Source: Sacculina carcini (Eukaryota; Arthropoda; Thecostraca; Sacculinidae). Taken from it: DNA of 64,000 nt. Below the pieces are notes generated by a model. The model was not told the origin of the DNA and did no database searches. It saw only the letters and a program-made list of their open reading frames with translations. Within the stretch, counting starts at the first letter, position 1. Each line of letters opens with the position of its first letter. The position numbers and the translations under genes were made by a program. The stretch is from NCBI GenBank assembly GCA_916048095.2, contig OU696595.1:6541832-6605831 (forward strand). The letters are read 5' to 3'. Positions 1-13,449 of the stretch are shown here, one piece after another.

Positions 1-22
1 TTGAGGCACACTTAGTTAACAC
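1..22 (+). repeat. F-D landmark pair (first of about 64)
   Basis: TTGAGGCACAC followed by TTAGTTAACAC. I find F units starting at 1, 760, 1189, 2080, 3851, 5644, 6788, 7635, 8064, 8955, 10341, 10649, 11298, 11441, 12607, 12948, 13091, 15841, 16391, 17051, 18822, 21319, 21693, 22617, 23167, 23827, 25598, 28095, 28469, 32275, 34772, 35146, 39073, 40107, 40723, 41680, 41977, 42461, 42604, 43033, 43924, 44848, 46036, 46333, 47598, 47895, 48555, 48698, 49864, 50964, 52185, 55023, 57058, 57663, 57806, 58950, 59258, 59929, 60072, 60996, 61645, 61788, 62448 and 63977. D is replaced by B after 2080, 8955, 12607, 43924, 44848 and 49864. Confidence 0.9.
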
Positions 23-582
23 TTAGGGCACACTTAGGTAACACTTAGGGCATACTTAGGTAACACTTAGGTAACACTTAGGTAACACTTAGGTAACACT
101 TAGGTAACACTTAGGTAACACTTAGGTAACACTTAGGGCACACTTAGTTAACACTTAGGGCACACTTAGGTAACACTTAGGTAACACTTAGGGCACACTT
201 AGGTAACACTTAGGGCACACTTAGGTAACACTTATGTAACACTTAGGTAACATTTATGTAACACTTAGGTAACACTTAGGGCACACTTAGGTAACACTTA
301 GGGCACACTTAGGTAACACTTAGGGCACACTTAGGTAACACTTAGGGCACACTTAGGTAACACTTAGGGCACACTTAGGTAACACTTAGGTAACACTTAG
401 GTAACACTTAGGTAACACTTAGGTAACACTTATGTAACACTTAGGTAACATTTATGTAACACTTAGGTAACACTTAGGTAACACTTAGGTAACACTTAGG
501 TAACACTTAGGGCACACTTAGGTAACACTTAGGTAACACTTAGGGCACACTTAGGTAACACTTAGGGCACACTTAGGTAACA

Positions 583-3500
583 CTTATGTAACACTTAGGT
601 AACATTTATGTAACACTTAGGTAACACTTAGGGCATACTTAGGTAACACTTAGGTAACACTTAGGGCACACTTAGGCAACACTTAGGGCACACTTAGGTA
701 ACACTTAGGGCACACTTAGGTAACACTTAGGGCACACTTAGGGTACACTTAGGTAACACTTGAGGCACACTTAGTTAACACTTAGGGCACACTTAGGGCA
801 CACTTAGGGCATACTTAGGTAACACTTAGGTAACACTTAGGTAACACTTAGGTAACACTTAGGTAACACTTAGGGTACACTTAGTTAACACTTAGGGCAC
901 ACTTAGGTAACACTCAGGTAACACTTAGGGCACACTTAGGGCACACTTAGGGCACACTTAGGTAACACTTGGGTTACACTTAGGTAACACTTAGGGTACA
1001 CTTAGGTAACACTTAGGTAACACTTAGGGCACACTTAGGTAACACTTAGGGCACACTTAGGGCACACTTAGGTAACACTTAGGGCACACTTAGGAAACAC
1101 TTAGGTAACACTTAGGTAACACTTAGGGCACACTTAGGTAACACTTAGGTAACACTTAGGTAACACTTAGGGTACACTTAGGTAACACTTGAGGCACACT
1201 TAGTTAACACTTAGGGCACACTTAGGTAACACTTAGGGCATACTTAGGTAACACTTAGGTAACACTTAGGTAACACTTAGGGCACACTTAGGTAACACTT
1301 AGGGCACACTTAGGTAAAACTTAGGGAACACTTAGGTAACACTTAGGGCACACTTAGGGCATACTTAGGTAACACTTAGGTAACACTTAGGGCACACTTA
1401 GGTAACACTTAGGGCACACTTAGGTAACACTTAGGTAACACTTAGGGCACACTTAGGTAACACTTAGGGCACACTTAGGTAACACTTAGGTAACACTTAG
1501 GGCACACTTAGGTAACACTTAGGTAACACTTAGGGCACACTTAGGTAACACTTAGGTAACACTTAGGTAACACTTAGGGTACACTTAGGTAACACTTAGG
1601 GCACACTTAGGTAACACTTAGGTAACACTTAGGGCACACTTAGGTAACACTTAGGGCACACTTAGGTAACACTTATGTAACACTTAGGTAACATTTATGT
1701 AACACTTAGGTGACACTTAGGGCACACTTAGGTAACACTTAGGGCACACTTAGGTAACACTTAGGGCACACTTAGGTAACACTTAGGGCACACTTAGGTA
1801 ACACTTAGGGCACACTTAGGTAACACTTAGGTAACACTTAGGGCACACTTAGGTAACACTTAGGTAACACTTAGGGCACACTTAGGTAACACTTAGGGCA
1901 CACTTAGGTAACACTTATGTAACACTTAGGTAACATTTATGTAACACTTAGGTAACACTTAGGGCACACTTAGGTAACACTTAGGGCACACTTAGGTAAC
2001 ACTTAGGGCACACTTAGGTAACACTTAGGGCACACTTAGGTAACACTTAGGGCACACTTAGGTAACACTTAGGTAACACTTGAGGCACACTTAGGGCACA
2101 CTTAGGTAACACTTAGGGCATACTTAGGTAACACTTAGGAAACACTTAGGTAACACTTAGGTAACACTTAGGTAACACTTAGGTAACACTTAGGTAACAC
2201 TTAGGGTACACTTAGTTAACACTTCGGGCACACTTAGGTAACACTTAGGTAACACTTAGGTAACACTTAGGGCACACTTAGGGCATACTTAGGTAACACT
2301 TAGGTAACACTTAGGGCACACTTAGGTAACACTTAGGGCACACTTAGGTAACACTTAGGTAACACTTAGGGCACACTTAGGTAACACTTAGGGCACACTT
2401 AGGTAACACTTAGGTAACACTTAGGGCACACTTAGGTAACACTTAGGTAACACTTAGGGCACACTTAGGTAACACTTAGGTAACACTTAGGTAACACTTA
2501 GGGTACACTTAGTTAACACTTAGGGCACACTTAGGTAACACTTAGGTAACACTTAGGGCACACTTAGGTAACACTTAGGGCACACTTAGGTAACACTTAT
2601 GTAACACTTAGGTAACATTTATGTAACACTTAGGTGACACTTAGGGCACACTTAGGTAACACTTAGGGCACACTTAGGTAACACTTAGGGCACACTTAGG
2701 TAACACTTAGGGCACACTTAGGTAACACTTAGGGCACACTTAGGTAACACTTAGGTAACACTTAGGGCACACTTAGGTAACACTTAGGTAACACTTAGGG
2801 CACACTTAGGTAACACTTAGGGCACACTTAGGTAACACTTATGTAACACTTAGGTAACATTTATGTAACACTTAGGTAACACTTAGGGCACACTTAGGTA
2901 ACACTTAGGGCACACTTAGGTAACACTTAGGTAACACTTAGGTAACACTTAGGGCACACTTAGGTAACACTTAGGTAACACTTAGGGCACACTTAGGTAA
3001 CACTTAGGTAACACTTAGGGCACACTTAGGTAACACTTAGGTAACACTTAGGTAACACTTAGGTAACACTTAGGGCACACTTAGGTAACACTTAGGTAAC
3101 ACTTAGGTAACATTTAGGTAACACTTAGGTAACACTTAGGGCACACTTAGGTAACACTTAGGTAACACTTAGGGCACACTTAGGTAACACTTAGGTAACA
3201 CTTAGGGTACACTTAGTTAACACTTAGGGCACACTTAGGTAACACTTAGGTAACACTTAGGGCACACTTAGGTAACACTTAGGGCACACTTAGGTAACAC
3301 TTAGGTAAAACTTAGGGAACACTTAGCTAACACTTAGGGCACACTTAGGGCACACTTAGGTAACACTTAGGTAACACTTAGGGCACACTTAGGTAACACT
3401 TAGGGCACACTTAGGTAACACTTAGGTAACACTTAGGGCACACTTAGGTAACACTTAGGGCACACTTAGGTAACACTTAGGTAACACTTAGGGCACACTT

Positions 3501-4060
3501 AGGTAACACTTAGGTAACACTTAGGGCACACTTAGGTAACACTTAGGTAACACTTAGGTAACACTTAGGGTACACTTAGTTAACACTTAGGGCACACTTA
3601 GGTAACACTTAGGTAACACTTAGGGCACACTTAGGTAACACTTAGGGCACACTTAGGTAACACTTATGTAACACTTAGGTAACATTTATGTAACACTTAG
3701 GTGACACTTAGGGCACACTTAGGTAACACTTAGGGCACACTTAGGTAACACTTAGGGCACACTTAGGTAACACTTAGGGCACACTTAGGTAACACTTAGG
3801 GCACACTTAGGTAACACTTAGGGCACACTTAGGTAACACTTAGGTAACACTTGAGGCACACTTAGTTAACACTTAGGGCACACTTAGGTAACACTTAGGG
3901 CATACTTAGGTAACACTTAGGTAACACTTAGGTAACACTTAGGTAACACTTAGGTAACACTTAGGTAACACTTAGGTAACACTTAGGGTACACTTAGTTA
4001 ACACTTAGGGCACACTTAGGTAACACTTAGGTAACACTTAGGGCACACTTAGGTAACACT
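583..4060 (+). repeat. Super-repeat segment P, copy 1
   Basis: Landmarks here recur at a fixed distance of 6,875 bp (625 units) in copy 2 up to about base 3455: N 672, F 760, 1189 and 2080, Z 913, the I unit with AAAAC at 1316, K 1712 and 2636, the GGAAAC unit at 2138, O 2223, and Q with GCT at 3326. The same landmarks recur in copy 3 at 41,844 bp, and after a 341-bp length difference at 42,185 bp, to about base 4060. Ends are approximate. Confidence 0.85.
672..979 (+). repeat. 28-unit N...R block, copy 1 of 9
   Basis: A 308-bp block that starts with N (TTAGGCAACAC), carries F at +88 and Z (CTCAGG) at +241, then three consecutive B units, and ends with R (TTGGGTTACAC) at +297. All nine copies found have exactly these spacings, with no unit gained or lost, unlike surrounding cassettes. 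It is confined to the two flank domains. Confidence 0.9.
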
Positions 4061-4150
4061 TAGGGCACACTTAGGTAACACTTATGTAACACTTAGGTAA
4101 CATTTATGTAACACTTAGGTAACACTTAGGGCACACTTAGGTAACACTTA
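2300..4150 (+). repeat. 1,793-bp HOR, copy 1
   Basis: Landmarks recur exactly 1,793 bp (163 units) later: K 2636 to 4429 and 3703 to 5496, Q 3326 to 5119, F 3851 to 5644, the E unit GGG 2501 to 4294, and the G unit 4081 to 5874. Inside the period the K units are unevenly spaced by 1,067 and 726 bp, so the HOR has an asymmetric internal order rather than two equal halves. Confidence 0.8.
3851..4136 (+). repeat. Representative F-D cassette
   Basis: A clean example of the mid-scale cassette that recurs across the window. Unit order is F, D, B, A, C, then seven A, then E, D, B, A, A, B, A, B, A, then G (4082), H, G, A, B. Elsewhere the A-run between C and E varies, commonly 5-8 units, and the stretch after G-H-G is usually an A-B alternation of varying length. 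The order C, A-run, E, D is maintained in most cassettes, so the rare units act as ordered markers rather than random mutations. Confidence 0.85.
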
Positions 4151-5943
4151 GGTAACACTTAGGGCACACTTAGGTAACACTTAGGGCACACTTAGGTAAC
4201 ACTTAGGTAACACTTAGGGCACACTTAGGTAACACTTAGGTAACACTTAGGGCACACTTAGGTAACACTTAGGTAACACTTAGGTAACACTTAGGGTACA
4301 CTTAGTTAACACTTAGGGCACACTTAGGTAACACTTAGGTAACACTTAGGGCACACTTAGGTAACACTTAGGGCACACTTAGGTAACACTTATGTAACAC
4401 TTAGGTAACATTTATGTAACACTTAGGTGACACTTAGGGCACACTTAGGTAACACTTAGGGCACACTTAGGTAACACTTAGGGCACACTTAGGTAACACT
4501 TAGGGCACACTTAGGTAACACTTAGGGCACACTTAGGTAACACTTAGGTAACACTTAGGGCACACTTAGGTAACACTTAGGTAACACTTAGGGCACACTT
4601 AGGTAACACTTAGGGCACACTTAGGTAACACTTATGTAACACTTAGGTAACATTTATGTAACACTTAGGTAACACTTAGGGCACACTTAGGTAACACTTA
4701 GGGCACACTTAGGTAACACTTAGGTAACACTTAGGTAACACTTAGGGCACACTTAGGTAACACTTAGGTAACACTTAGGGCACACTTAGGTAACACTTAG
4801 GTAACACTTAGGGCACACTTAGGTAACACTTAGGTAACACTTAGGTAACACTTAGGTAACACTTAGGGCACACTTAGGTAACACTTAGGTAACACTTAGG
4901 TAACATTTAGGTAACACTTAGGTAACACTTAGGGCACACTTAGGTAACACTTAGGTAACACTTAGGGCACACTTAGGTAACACTTAGGTAACACTTAGGG
5001 TACACTTAGTTAACACTTAGGGCACACTTAGGTAACACTTAGGTAACACTTAGGGCACACTTAGGTAACACTTAGGGCACACTTAGGTAACACTTAGGTA
5101 AAACTTAGGGAACACTTAGCTAACACTTAGGGCACACTTAGGGCATACTTAGGTAACACTTAGGTAACACTTAGGGCACACTTAGGTAACACTTAGGGCA
5201 CACTTAGGTAACACTTAGGTAACACTTAGGGCACACTTAGGTAACACTTAGGGCACACTTAGGTAACACTTAGGTAACACTTAGGGCACACTTAGGTAAC
5301 ACTTAGGTAACACTTAGGGCACACTTAGGTAACACTTAGGTAACACTTAGGTAACACTTAGGGTACACTTAGTTAACACTTAGGGCACACTTAGGTAACA
5401 CTTAGGTAACACTTAGGGCACACTTAGGTAACACTTAGGGCACACTTAGGTAACACTTATGTAACACTTAGGTAACATTTATGTAACACTTAGGTGACAC
5501 TTAGGGCACACTTAGGTAACACTTAGGGCACACTTAGGTAACACTTAGGGCACACTTAGGTAACACTTAGGGCACACTTAGGTAACACTTAGGGCACACT
5601 TAGGTAACACTTAGGGCACACTTAGGTAACACTTAGGTAACACTTGAGGCACACTTAGTTAACACTTAGGGCACACTTAGGTAACACTTAGGGCATACTT
5701 AGGTAACACTTAGGTAACACTTAGGTAACACTTAGGTAACACTTAGGTAACACTTAGGTAACACTTAGGTAACACTTAGGGTACACTTAGTTAACACTTA
5801 GGGCACACTTAGGTAACACTTAGGTAACACTTAGGGCACACTTAGGTAACACTTAGGGCACACTTAGGTAACACTTATGTAACACTTAGGTAACATTTAT
5901 GTAACACTTAGGTAACACTTAGGGCACACTTAGGTAACACTTA
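4093..5943 (+). repeat. 1,793-bp HOR, copy 2
   Basis: Second tandem copy, ending about 5945 where A-B order diverges from copy 1. It contains the second Q unit (GCT at 5119), K 4429 and 5496, and F 5644. The region from Q through F also matches 45511-46036 at an offset of 40,392 bp, so this HOR is shared with the right flank. Confidence 0.8.
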
Positions 5944-7457
5944 GGGCACACTTAGGTAACACTTAGGGCACACTTAGGTAACACTTAGGGCACACTTAGG
6001 TAACACTTAGGGCACACTTAGGTAACACTTAGGTAACACTTAGGTAACACTTAGGTAACACTTAGGTAACACTTATGTAACACTTAGGTAACATTTATGT
6101 AACACTTAGGTAACACTTAGGTAACACTTAGGTAACACTTAGGTAACACTTAGGGCACACTTAGGTAACACTTAGGTAACACTTAGGGCACACTTAGGTA
6201 ACACTTAGGGCACACTTAGGTAACACTTATGTAACACTTAGGTAACATTTATGTAACACTTAGGTAACACTTAGGGCATTCTTAGGTAACACTTAGGTAA
6301 CACTTAGGTAACACTTAGGTAACACTTAGGTAACACTTAGGTAACACTTAGGTAACACTTAGGGTACACTTAGTTAACACTTCGGGCACACTTAGGTAAC
6401 ACTTAGGTAACACTTAGGGCACACTTAGGGCATACTTAGGTAACACTTAGGTAACACTTAGGGCACACTTAGGTAACACTTAGGGCACACTTAGGTAACA
6501 CTTAGGTAACACTTAGGTAACACTTAGGGCACACTTAGGTAACACTTAGGTAACACTTAGGGCACACTTAGGTAACACTTAGGGCACACTTAGGTAACAC
6601 TTATGTAACACTTAGGTAACATTTATGTAACACTTAGGTGACACTTAGGGCACACTTAGGTAACACTTAGGGCACACTTAGGTAACACTTAGGGCACACT
6701 TAGGTAACACTTAGGGCACACTTAGGTAACACTTAGGGCACACTTAGGTAACACTTAGGGCACACTTAGGTAACACTTAGGTAACACTTGAGGCACACTT
6801 AGTTAACACTTAGGGCACACTTAGGTAACACTTAGGGCATACTTAGGTAACACTTAGGTAACACTTAGGTAACACTTAGGTAACACTTAGGTAACACTTA
6901 GGTAACACTTAGGTAACACTTAGGGTACACTTAGTTAACACTTAGGGCACACTTAGGTAACACTTAGGTAACACTTAGGGCACACTTAGGTAACACTTAG
7001 GGCACACTTAGGTAACACTTATGTAACACTTAGGTAACATTTATGTAACACTTAGGTAACACTTAGGGCACACTTAGGTAACACTTAGGGCACACTTAGG
7101 TAACACTTAGGGCACACTTAGGTAACACTTAGGGCACACTTAGGTAACACTTAGGGCACACTTAGGTAACACTTAGGTAACACTTAGGTAACACTTAGGT
7201 AACACTTAGGTAACACTTATGTAACACTTAGGTAACATTTATGTAACACTTAGGTAACACTTAGGTAACACTTAGGTAACACTTAGGTAACACTTAGGGC
7301 ACACTTAGGTAACACTTAGGTAACACTTAGGGCACACTTAGGTAACACTTAGGGCACACTTAGGTAACACTTATGTAACACTTAGGTAACACTTAGGTAA
7401 CACTTAGGTAACACTTAGGTAACACTTATGTAACACTTAGGTAACATTTATGTAACA

Positions 7458-10330
7458 CTTAGGTAACACTTAGGTAACATTTATGTAACACTTAGGTAAC
7501 ACTTAGGGCATTCTTAGGTAACACTTAGGTAACACTTAGGGCACACTTAGGCAACACTTAGGGCACACTTAGGTAACACTTAGGGCACACTTAGGTAACA
7601 CTTAGGGCACACTTAGGGTACACTTAGGTAACACTTGAGGCACACTTAGTTAACACTTAGGGCACACTTAGGGCACACTTAGGGCATACTTAGGTAACAC
7701 TTAGGTAACACTTAGGTAACACTTAGGTAACACTTAGGTAACACTTAGGGTACACTTAGTTAACACTTAGGGCACACTTAGGTAACACTCAGGTAACACT
7801 TAGGGCACACTTAGGGCACACTTAGGGCACACTTAGGTAACACTTGGGTTACACTTAGGTAACACTTAGGGTACACTTAGGTAACACTTAGGTAACACTT
7901 AGGGCACACTTAGGTAACACTTAGGGCACACTTAGGGCACACTTAGGTAACACTTAGGGCACACTTAGGAAACACTTAGGTAACACTTAGGTAACACTTA
8001 GGGCACACTTAGGTAACACTTAGGTAACACTTAGGTAACACTTAGGGTACACTTAGGTAACACTTGAGGCACACTTAGTTAACACTTAGGGCACACTTAG
8101 GTAACACTTAGGGCATACTTAGGTAACACTTAGGTAACACTTAGGTAACACTTAGGGCACACTTAGGTAACACTTAGGGCACACTTAGGTAAAACTTAGG
8201 GAACACTTAGGTAACACTTAGGGCACACTTAGGGCATACTTAGGTAACACTTAGGTAACACTTAGGGCACACTTAGGTAACACTTAGGGCACACTTAGGT
8301 AACACTTAGGTAACACTTAGGGCACACTTAGGTAACACTTAGGGCACACTTAGGTAACACTTAGGTAACACTTAGGGCACACTTAGGTAACACTTAGGTA
8401 ACACTTAGGGCACACTTAGGTAACACTTAGGTAACACTTAGGTAACACTTAGGGTACACTTAGTTAACACTTAGGGCACACTTAGGTAACACTTAGGTAA
8501 CACTTAGGGCACACTTAGGTAACACTTAGGGCACACTTAGGTAACACTTATGTAACACTTAGGTAACATTTATGTAACACTTAGGTGACACTTAGGGCAC
8601 ACTTAGGTAACACTTAGGGCACACTTAGGTAACACTTAGGGCACACTTAGGTAACACTTAGGGCACACTTAGGTAACACTTAGGGCACACTTAGGTAACA
8701 CTTAGGTAACACTTAGGGCACACTTAGGTAACACTTAGGTAACACTTAGGGCACACTTAGGTAACACTTAGGGCACACTTAGGTAACACTTATGTAACAC
8801 TTAGGTAACATTTATGTAACACTTAGGTAACACTTAGGGCACACTTAGGTAACACTTAGGGCACACTTAGGTAACACTTAGGGCACACTTAGGTAACACT
8901 TAGGGCACACTTAGGTAACACTTAGGGCACACTTAGGTAACACTTAGGTAACACTTGAGGCACACTTAGGGCACACTTAGGTAACACTTAGGGCATACTT
9001 AGGTAACACTTAGGAAACACTTAGGTAACACTTAGGTAACACTTAGGTAACACTTAGGTAACACTTAGGTAACACTTAGGGTACACTTAGTTAACACTTC
9101 GGGCACACTTAGGTAACACTTAGGTAACACTTAGGTAACACTTAGGGCACACTTAGGGCATACTTAGGTAACACTTAGGTAACACTTAGGGCACACTTAG
9201 GTAACACTTAGGGCACACTTAGGTAACACTTAGGTAACACTTAGGGCACACTTAGGTAACACTTAGGGCACACTTAGGTAACACTTAGGTAACACTTAGG
9301 GCACACTTAGGTAACACTTAGGTAACACTTAGGGCACACTTAGGTAACACTTAGGTAACACTTAGGTAACACTTAGGGTACACTTAGTTAACACTTAGGG
9401 CACACTTAGGTAACACTTAGGTAACACTTAGGGCACACTTAGGTAACACTTAGGGCACACTTAGGTAACACTTATGTAACACTTAGGTAACATTTATGTA
9501 ACACTTAGGTGACACTTAGGGCACACTTAGGTAACACTTAGGGCACACTTAGGTAACACTTAGGGCACACTTAGGTAACACTTAGGGCACACTTAGGTAA
9601 CACTTAGGGCACACTTAGGTAACACTTAGGTAACACTTAGGGCACACTTAGGTAACACTTAGGTAACACTTAGGGCACACTTAGGTAACACTTAGGGCAC
9701 ACTTAGGTAACACTTATGTAACACTTAGGTAACATTTATGTAACACTTAGGTAACACTTAGGGCACACTTAGGTAACACTTAGGGCACACTTAGGTAACA
9801 CTTAGGTAACACTTAGGTAACACTTAGGGCACACTTAGGTAACACTTAGGTAACACTTAGGGCACACTTAGGTAACACTTAGGTAACACTTAGGGCACAC
9901 TTAGGTAACACTTAGGTAACACTTAGGTAACACTTAGGTAACACTTAGGGCACACTTAGGTAACACTTAGGTAACACTTAGGTAACATTTAGGTAACACT
10001 TAGGTAACACTTAGGGCACACTTAGGTAACACTTAGGTAACACTTAGGGCACACTTAGGTAACACTTAGGTAACACTTAGGGTACACTTAGTTAACACTT
10101 AGGGCACACTTAGGTAACACTTAGGTAACACTTAGGGCACACTTAGGTAACACTTAGGGCACACTTAGGTAACACTTAGGTAAAACTTAGGGAACACTTA
10201 GCTAACACTTAGGGCACACTTAGGGCATACTTAGGTAACACTTAGGTAACACTTAGGGCACACTTAGGTAACACTTAGGGCACACTTAGGTAACACTTAG
10301 GTAACACTTAGGGCACACTTAGGTAACACT
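7458..10330 (+). repeat. Super-repeat segment P, copy 2
   Basis: All landmarks sit exactly 6,875 bp after those of copy 1: N 7547, F 7635, 8064 and 8955, Z 7788, AAAAC 8191, K 8587 and 9511, O 9098, Q 10201. Upstream, the variant unit TTAGGGCATTC near 7515 replaces the C unit seen at the matching place in copy 1. Homology ends just before the F unit at 10341, where copy 1 has no F. Confidence 0.85.
7547..7854 (+). repeat. N...R block, copy 2
   Basis: N 7547, F 7635, Z (CTCAGG) 7788, R 7844. It lies 6,875 bp from copy 1, inside segment P copy 2. Confidence 0.9.
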
Positions 10331-11110
10331 TAGGTAACACTTGAGGCACACTTAGTTAACACTTAGGGCACACTTAGGGCACACTTAGGTAACACTTAGG
10401 GCATACTTAGGTAACACTTAGGTAACACTTAGGTAACACTTAGGTAACACTTAGGTAACACTTAGGTAACACTTAGGTAACACTTAGGGTACACTTAGTT
10501 AACACTTCGGGCACACTTAGGGCACACTTAGGGCACACTTAGGTAACACTTAGGGCACACTTAGGTAACACTTAGGGCACACTTAGGTAACACTTAGGGC
10601 ACACTTAGGTAACACTTAGGGCACACTTAGGTAACACTTAGGTAACACTTGAGGCACACTTAGTTAACACTTAGGTAACACTTAGGTAACACTTAGGTAA
10701 CACTTAGGTAACACTTAGGTAACACTTAGGGCACACTTAGGGCACACTTAGGTAACACTTAGGTAACACTTAGGGCACACTTAGGTAACACTTAGGTAAC
10801 ACTTAGGCCACACTTAGGTAACACTTAGGTAACACTTAGGTAACACTTAGGTAACACTTAGGTAACACTTAGGGCACACTTAGGTAACACTTAGGTAACA
10901 CTTAGGTAACACTTAGGTAACACTTAGGGCACACTTAGGCAACACTTAGGTAACACTTAGGTAACACTTAGGGCACACTTAGGTAACACTTAGGGCACAC
11001 TTAGGGCACACTTAGGTAACACTTAGGGCACACTTAGGTAACACTTAGGTAACACTTAGGGCACACCTAGGCAACACTTAGGTAACACTTAGGGCACACT
11101 TAGGTAAAAC

Positions 11111-11165
11111 TTAGGGCACACTTAGGGCACACTTAGGGCACACTTAGGGCACACTTAGGGCACAC
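11111..11165 (+). repeat. B-run of five units
   Basis: Five consecutive TTAGGGCACAC units directly after an I unit, where I is normally followed by J. Homologous runs have five units at 12761-12815, four at 42307-42350 and six at 48357-48422, so this is a whole-unit length-variable site. Confidence 0.85.
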
Positions 11166-11352
11166 TTAGGTAACACTTAGGGCACACTTAGGTAACACTT
11201 AGGGCACACTTAGGTAACACTTAGGGCACACTTAGGTAACACTTAGGGCACACTTAGGTAACACTTAGGGCACACTTAGGTAACACTTAGGTAACACTTG
11301 AGGCACACTTAGTTAACACTTAGGTAACACTTAGGTAACACTTAGGGCACAC

Positions 11353-11660
11353 TTAGGCAACACTTAGGGCACACTTAGGTAACACTTAGGGCACACTTAG
11401 GTAACACTTAGGGCACACTTAGGGTACACTTAGGTAACACTTGAGGCACACTTAGTTAACACTTAGGGCACACTTAGGGCACACTTAGGGCATACTTAGG
11501 TAACACTTAGGTAACACTTAGGTAACACTTGGGTAACACTTAGGTAACACTTAGGGTACACTTAGTTAACACTTAGGGCACACTTAGGTAACACTCAGGT
11601 AACACTTAGGGCACACTTAGGGCACACTTAGGGCACACTTAGGTAACACTTGGGTTACAC
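11353..11660 (+). repeat. N...R block, copy 3 (X-bearing subtype)
   Basis: N 11353, F 11441, Z 11594, R 11650. It differs from copies 1 and 2 by an X unit (TTGGGTAACAC, start 11529) in the A-run and by a TTAGGTACCAC unit shortly after R. Both changes are shared with the copies at 13003 and 48610, which defines a subtype. Confidence 0.9.
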
Positions 11661-12760
11661 TTAGGTAACACTTAGGGTACACTTAGGTACCACTTAGGTA
11701 ACACTTAGGTAACACTTAGGACACACTTAGGTAACACTTAGGTAACACTTAGGGTACACTTAGTTAACACTTAGGGCACACTTATGTAACACTTAGGTAA
11801 CACTTAGGGCACACTTAGGTAACACTTAGGGCACACTTAGGTAAAACTTAGGGAACACTTAGGTAACACTTAGGGCACACTTAGGGCATACTTAGGTAAC
11901 ACTTAGGTAACACTTAGGGCACACTTAGGTAACACTTAGGGCACACTTAGGTAACACTTAGGTAACACTTAGGGCACACTTAGGTAACACTTAGGGCACA
12001 CTTAGGTAACACTTAGGTAACACTTAGGGCACACTTAGGTAACACTTAGGTAACACTTAGGGCACACTTAGGTAACACTTAGGTAACACTTAGGTAACAC
12101 TTAGGGTACACTTAGTTAACACTTAGGGCACACTTAGGTAACACTTAGGTAACACTTAGGGCACACTTAGGTAACACTTAGGGCACACTTAGGTAACACT
12201 TATGTAACACTTAGGTAACATTTATGTAACACTTAGGTGACACTTAGGGCACACTTAGGTAACACTTAGGGCACACTTAGGTAACACTTAGGGCACACTT
12301 AGGTAACACTTAGGGCACACTTAGGTAACACTTAGGGCACACTTAGGTAACACTTAGGTAACACTTAGGGCACACTTAGGTAACACTTAGGTAACACTTA
12401 GGGCACACTTAGGTAACACTTAGGGCACACTTAGGTAACACTTATGTAACACTTAGGTAACATTTATGTAACACTTAGGTAACACTTAGGGCACACTTAG
12501 GTAACACTTAGGGCACACTTAGGTAACACTTAGGGCACACTTAGGTAACACTTAGGGCACACTTAGGTAACACTTAGGGCACACTTAGGTAACACTTAGG
12601 TAACACTTGAGGCACACTTAGGGCACACTTAGGTAACACTTAGGGCATACTTAGGTAACACTTAGGTAACACTTAGGTAACACTTAGGTAACACTTAGGT
12701 AACACTTAGGGCACACCTAGGCAACACTTAGGTAACACTTAGGGCACACTTAGGTAAAAC

Positions 12761-12815
12761 TTAGGGCACACTTAGGGCACACTTAGGGCACACTTAGGGC
12801 ACACTTAGGGCACAC
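12761..12815 (+). repeat. B-run of five units
   Basis: Second homologous copy, equal in length to the one 1,650 bp upstream. Confidence 0.85.
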
Positions 12816-13002
12816 TTAGGTAACACTTAGGGCACACTTAGGTAACACTTAGGGCACACTTAGGTAACACTTAGGGCACACTTAGGTAACACTTAGGGCA
12901 CACTTAGGTAACACTTAGGGCACACTTAGGTAACACTTAGGTAACACTTGAGGCACACTTAGTTAACACTTAGGTAACACTTAGGTAACACTTAGGGCAC
13001 AC

Positions 13003-13310
13003 TTAGGCAACACTTAGGGCACACTTAGGTAACACTTAGGGCACACTTAGGTAACACTTAGGGCACACTTAGGGTACACTTAGGTAACACTTGAGGCACA
13101 CTTAGTTAACACTTAGGGCACACTTAGGGCACACTTAGGGCATACTTAGGTAACACTTAGGTAACACTTAGGTAACACTTGGGTAACACTTAGGTAACAC
13201 TTAGGGTACACTTAGTTAACACTTAGGGCACACTTAGGTAACACTCAGGTAACACTTAGGGCACACTTAGGGCACACTTAGGGCACACTTAGGTAACACT
13301 TGGGTTACAC
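13003..13310 (+). repeat. N...R block, copy 4 (X-bearing subtype)
   Basis: N 13003, F 13091, Z 13244, R 13300. Exactly 1,650 bp after copy 3, as part of a tandem duplication. This is the last block before the core domain. Confidence 0.9.
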
Positions 13311-13449
13311 TTAGGTAACACTTAGGGTACACTTAGGTACCACTTAGGTAACACTTAGGTAACACTTAGGACACACTTAGGTAACACTTAGGTAACACTT
13401 AGGGTACACTTAGTTAACACTTAGGGCACACTTAGGTAACACTTAGGTA

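Larger units (their letters stand above)
11041..11790 (+). repeat. 1,650-bp duplication, copy 1
   Basis: CCTAGG 11066, the five-unit B-run at 11111, F 11298 and 11441 and Z 11594 all recur exactly 1,650 bp (150 units) later. Divergence begins about 11785, where this copy has TTATG and the second has TTAGG. Confidence 0.85.
10310..12700 (+). repeat. Super-repeat segment S, copy 1
   Basis: F 10341, 10649, 11298, 11441 and 12607 and K 12239 recur 37,246-37,257 bp later; the single-unit differences come from variable runs. It contains the CTAGGCAACAC unit (CCTAGG at 11066) and a B-run at 11111. It directly follows segment P copy 2, and the order P then S is kept in the right flank. Confidence 0.82.
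1..13440 (+). repeat. Left flank domain of the array (K/Z/O-marked)
   Basis: This part carries unit K (TTAGGTGACAC) nine times, with its diagnostic G at 1712, 2636, 3703, 4429, 5496, 6640, 8587, 9511 and 12239. It also carries unit Z (TCAGGTAACAC) with CTCAGG at 913, 7788, 11594 and 13244, and most left-side O units (TTCGGGCACAC, starts 2223, 6381, 9098, 10506). K and Z are absent from the following 27 kb and return in the right flank. The right-hand edge lies between the last N...R block (ends 13310) and the first TGAGG unit (14268). Confidence 0.8.
12691..13440 (+). repeat. 1,650-bp duplication, copy 2
   Basis: CCTAGG 12716, B-run 12761, F 12948 and 13091, Z 13244. I saw no differences from copy 1 by eye across about 750 bp, suggesting a recent event. 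It ends at the left border of the core domain. Confidence 0.85.
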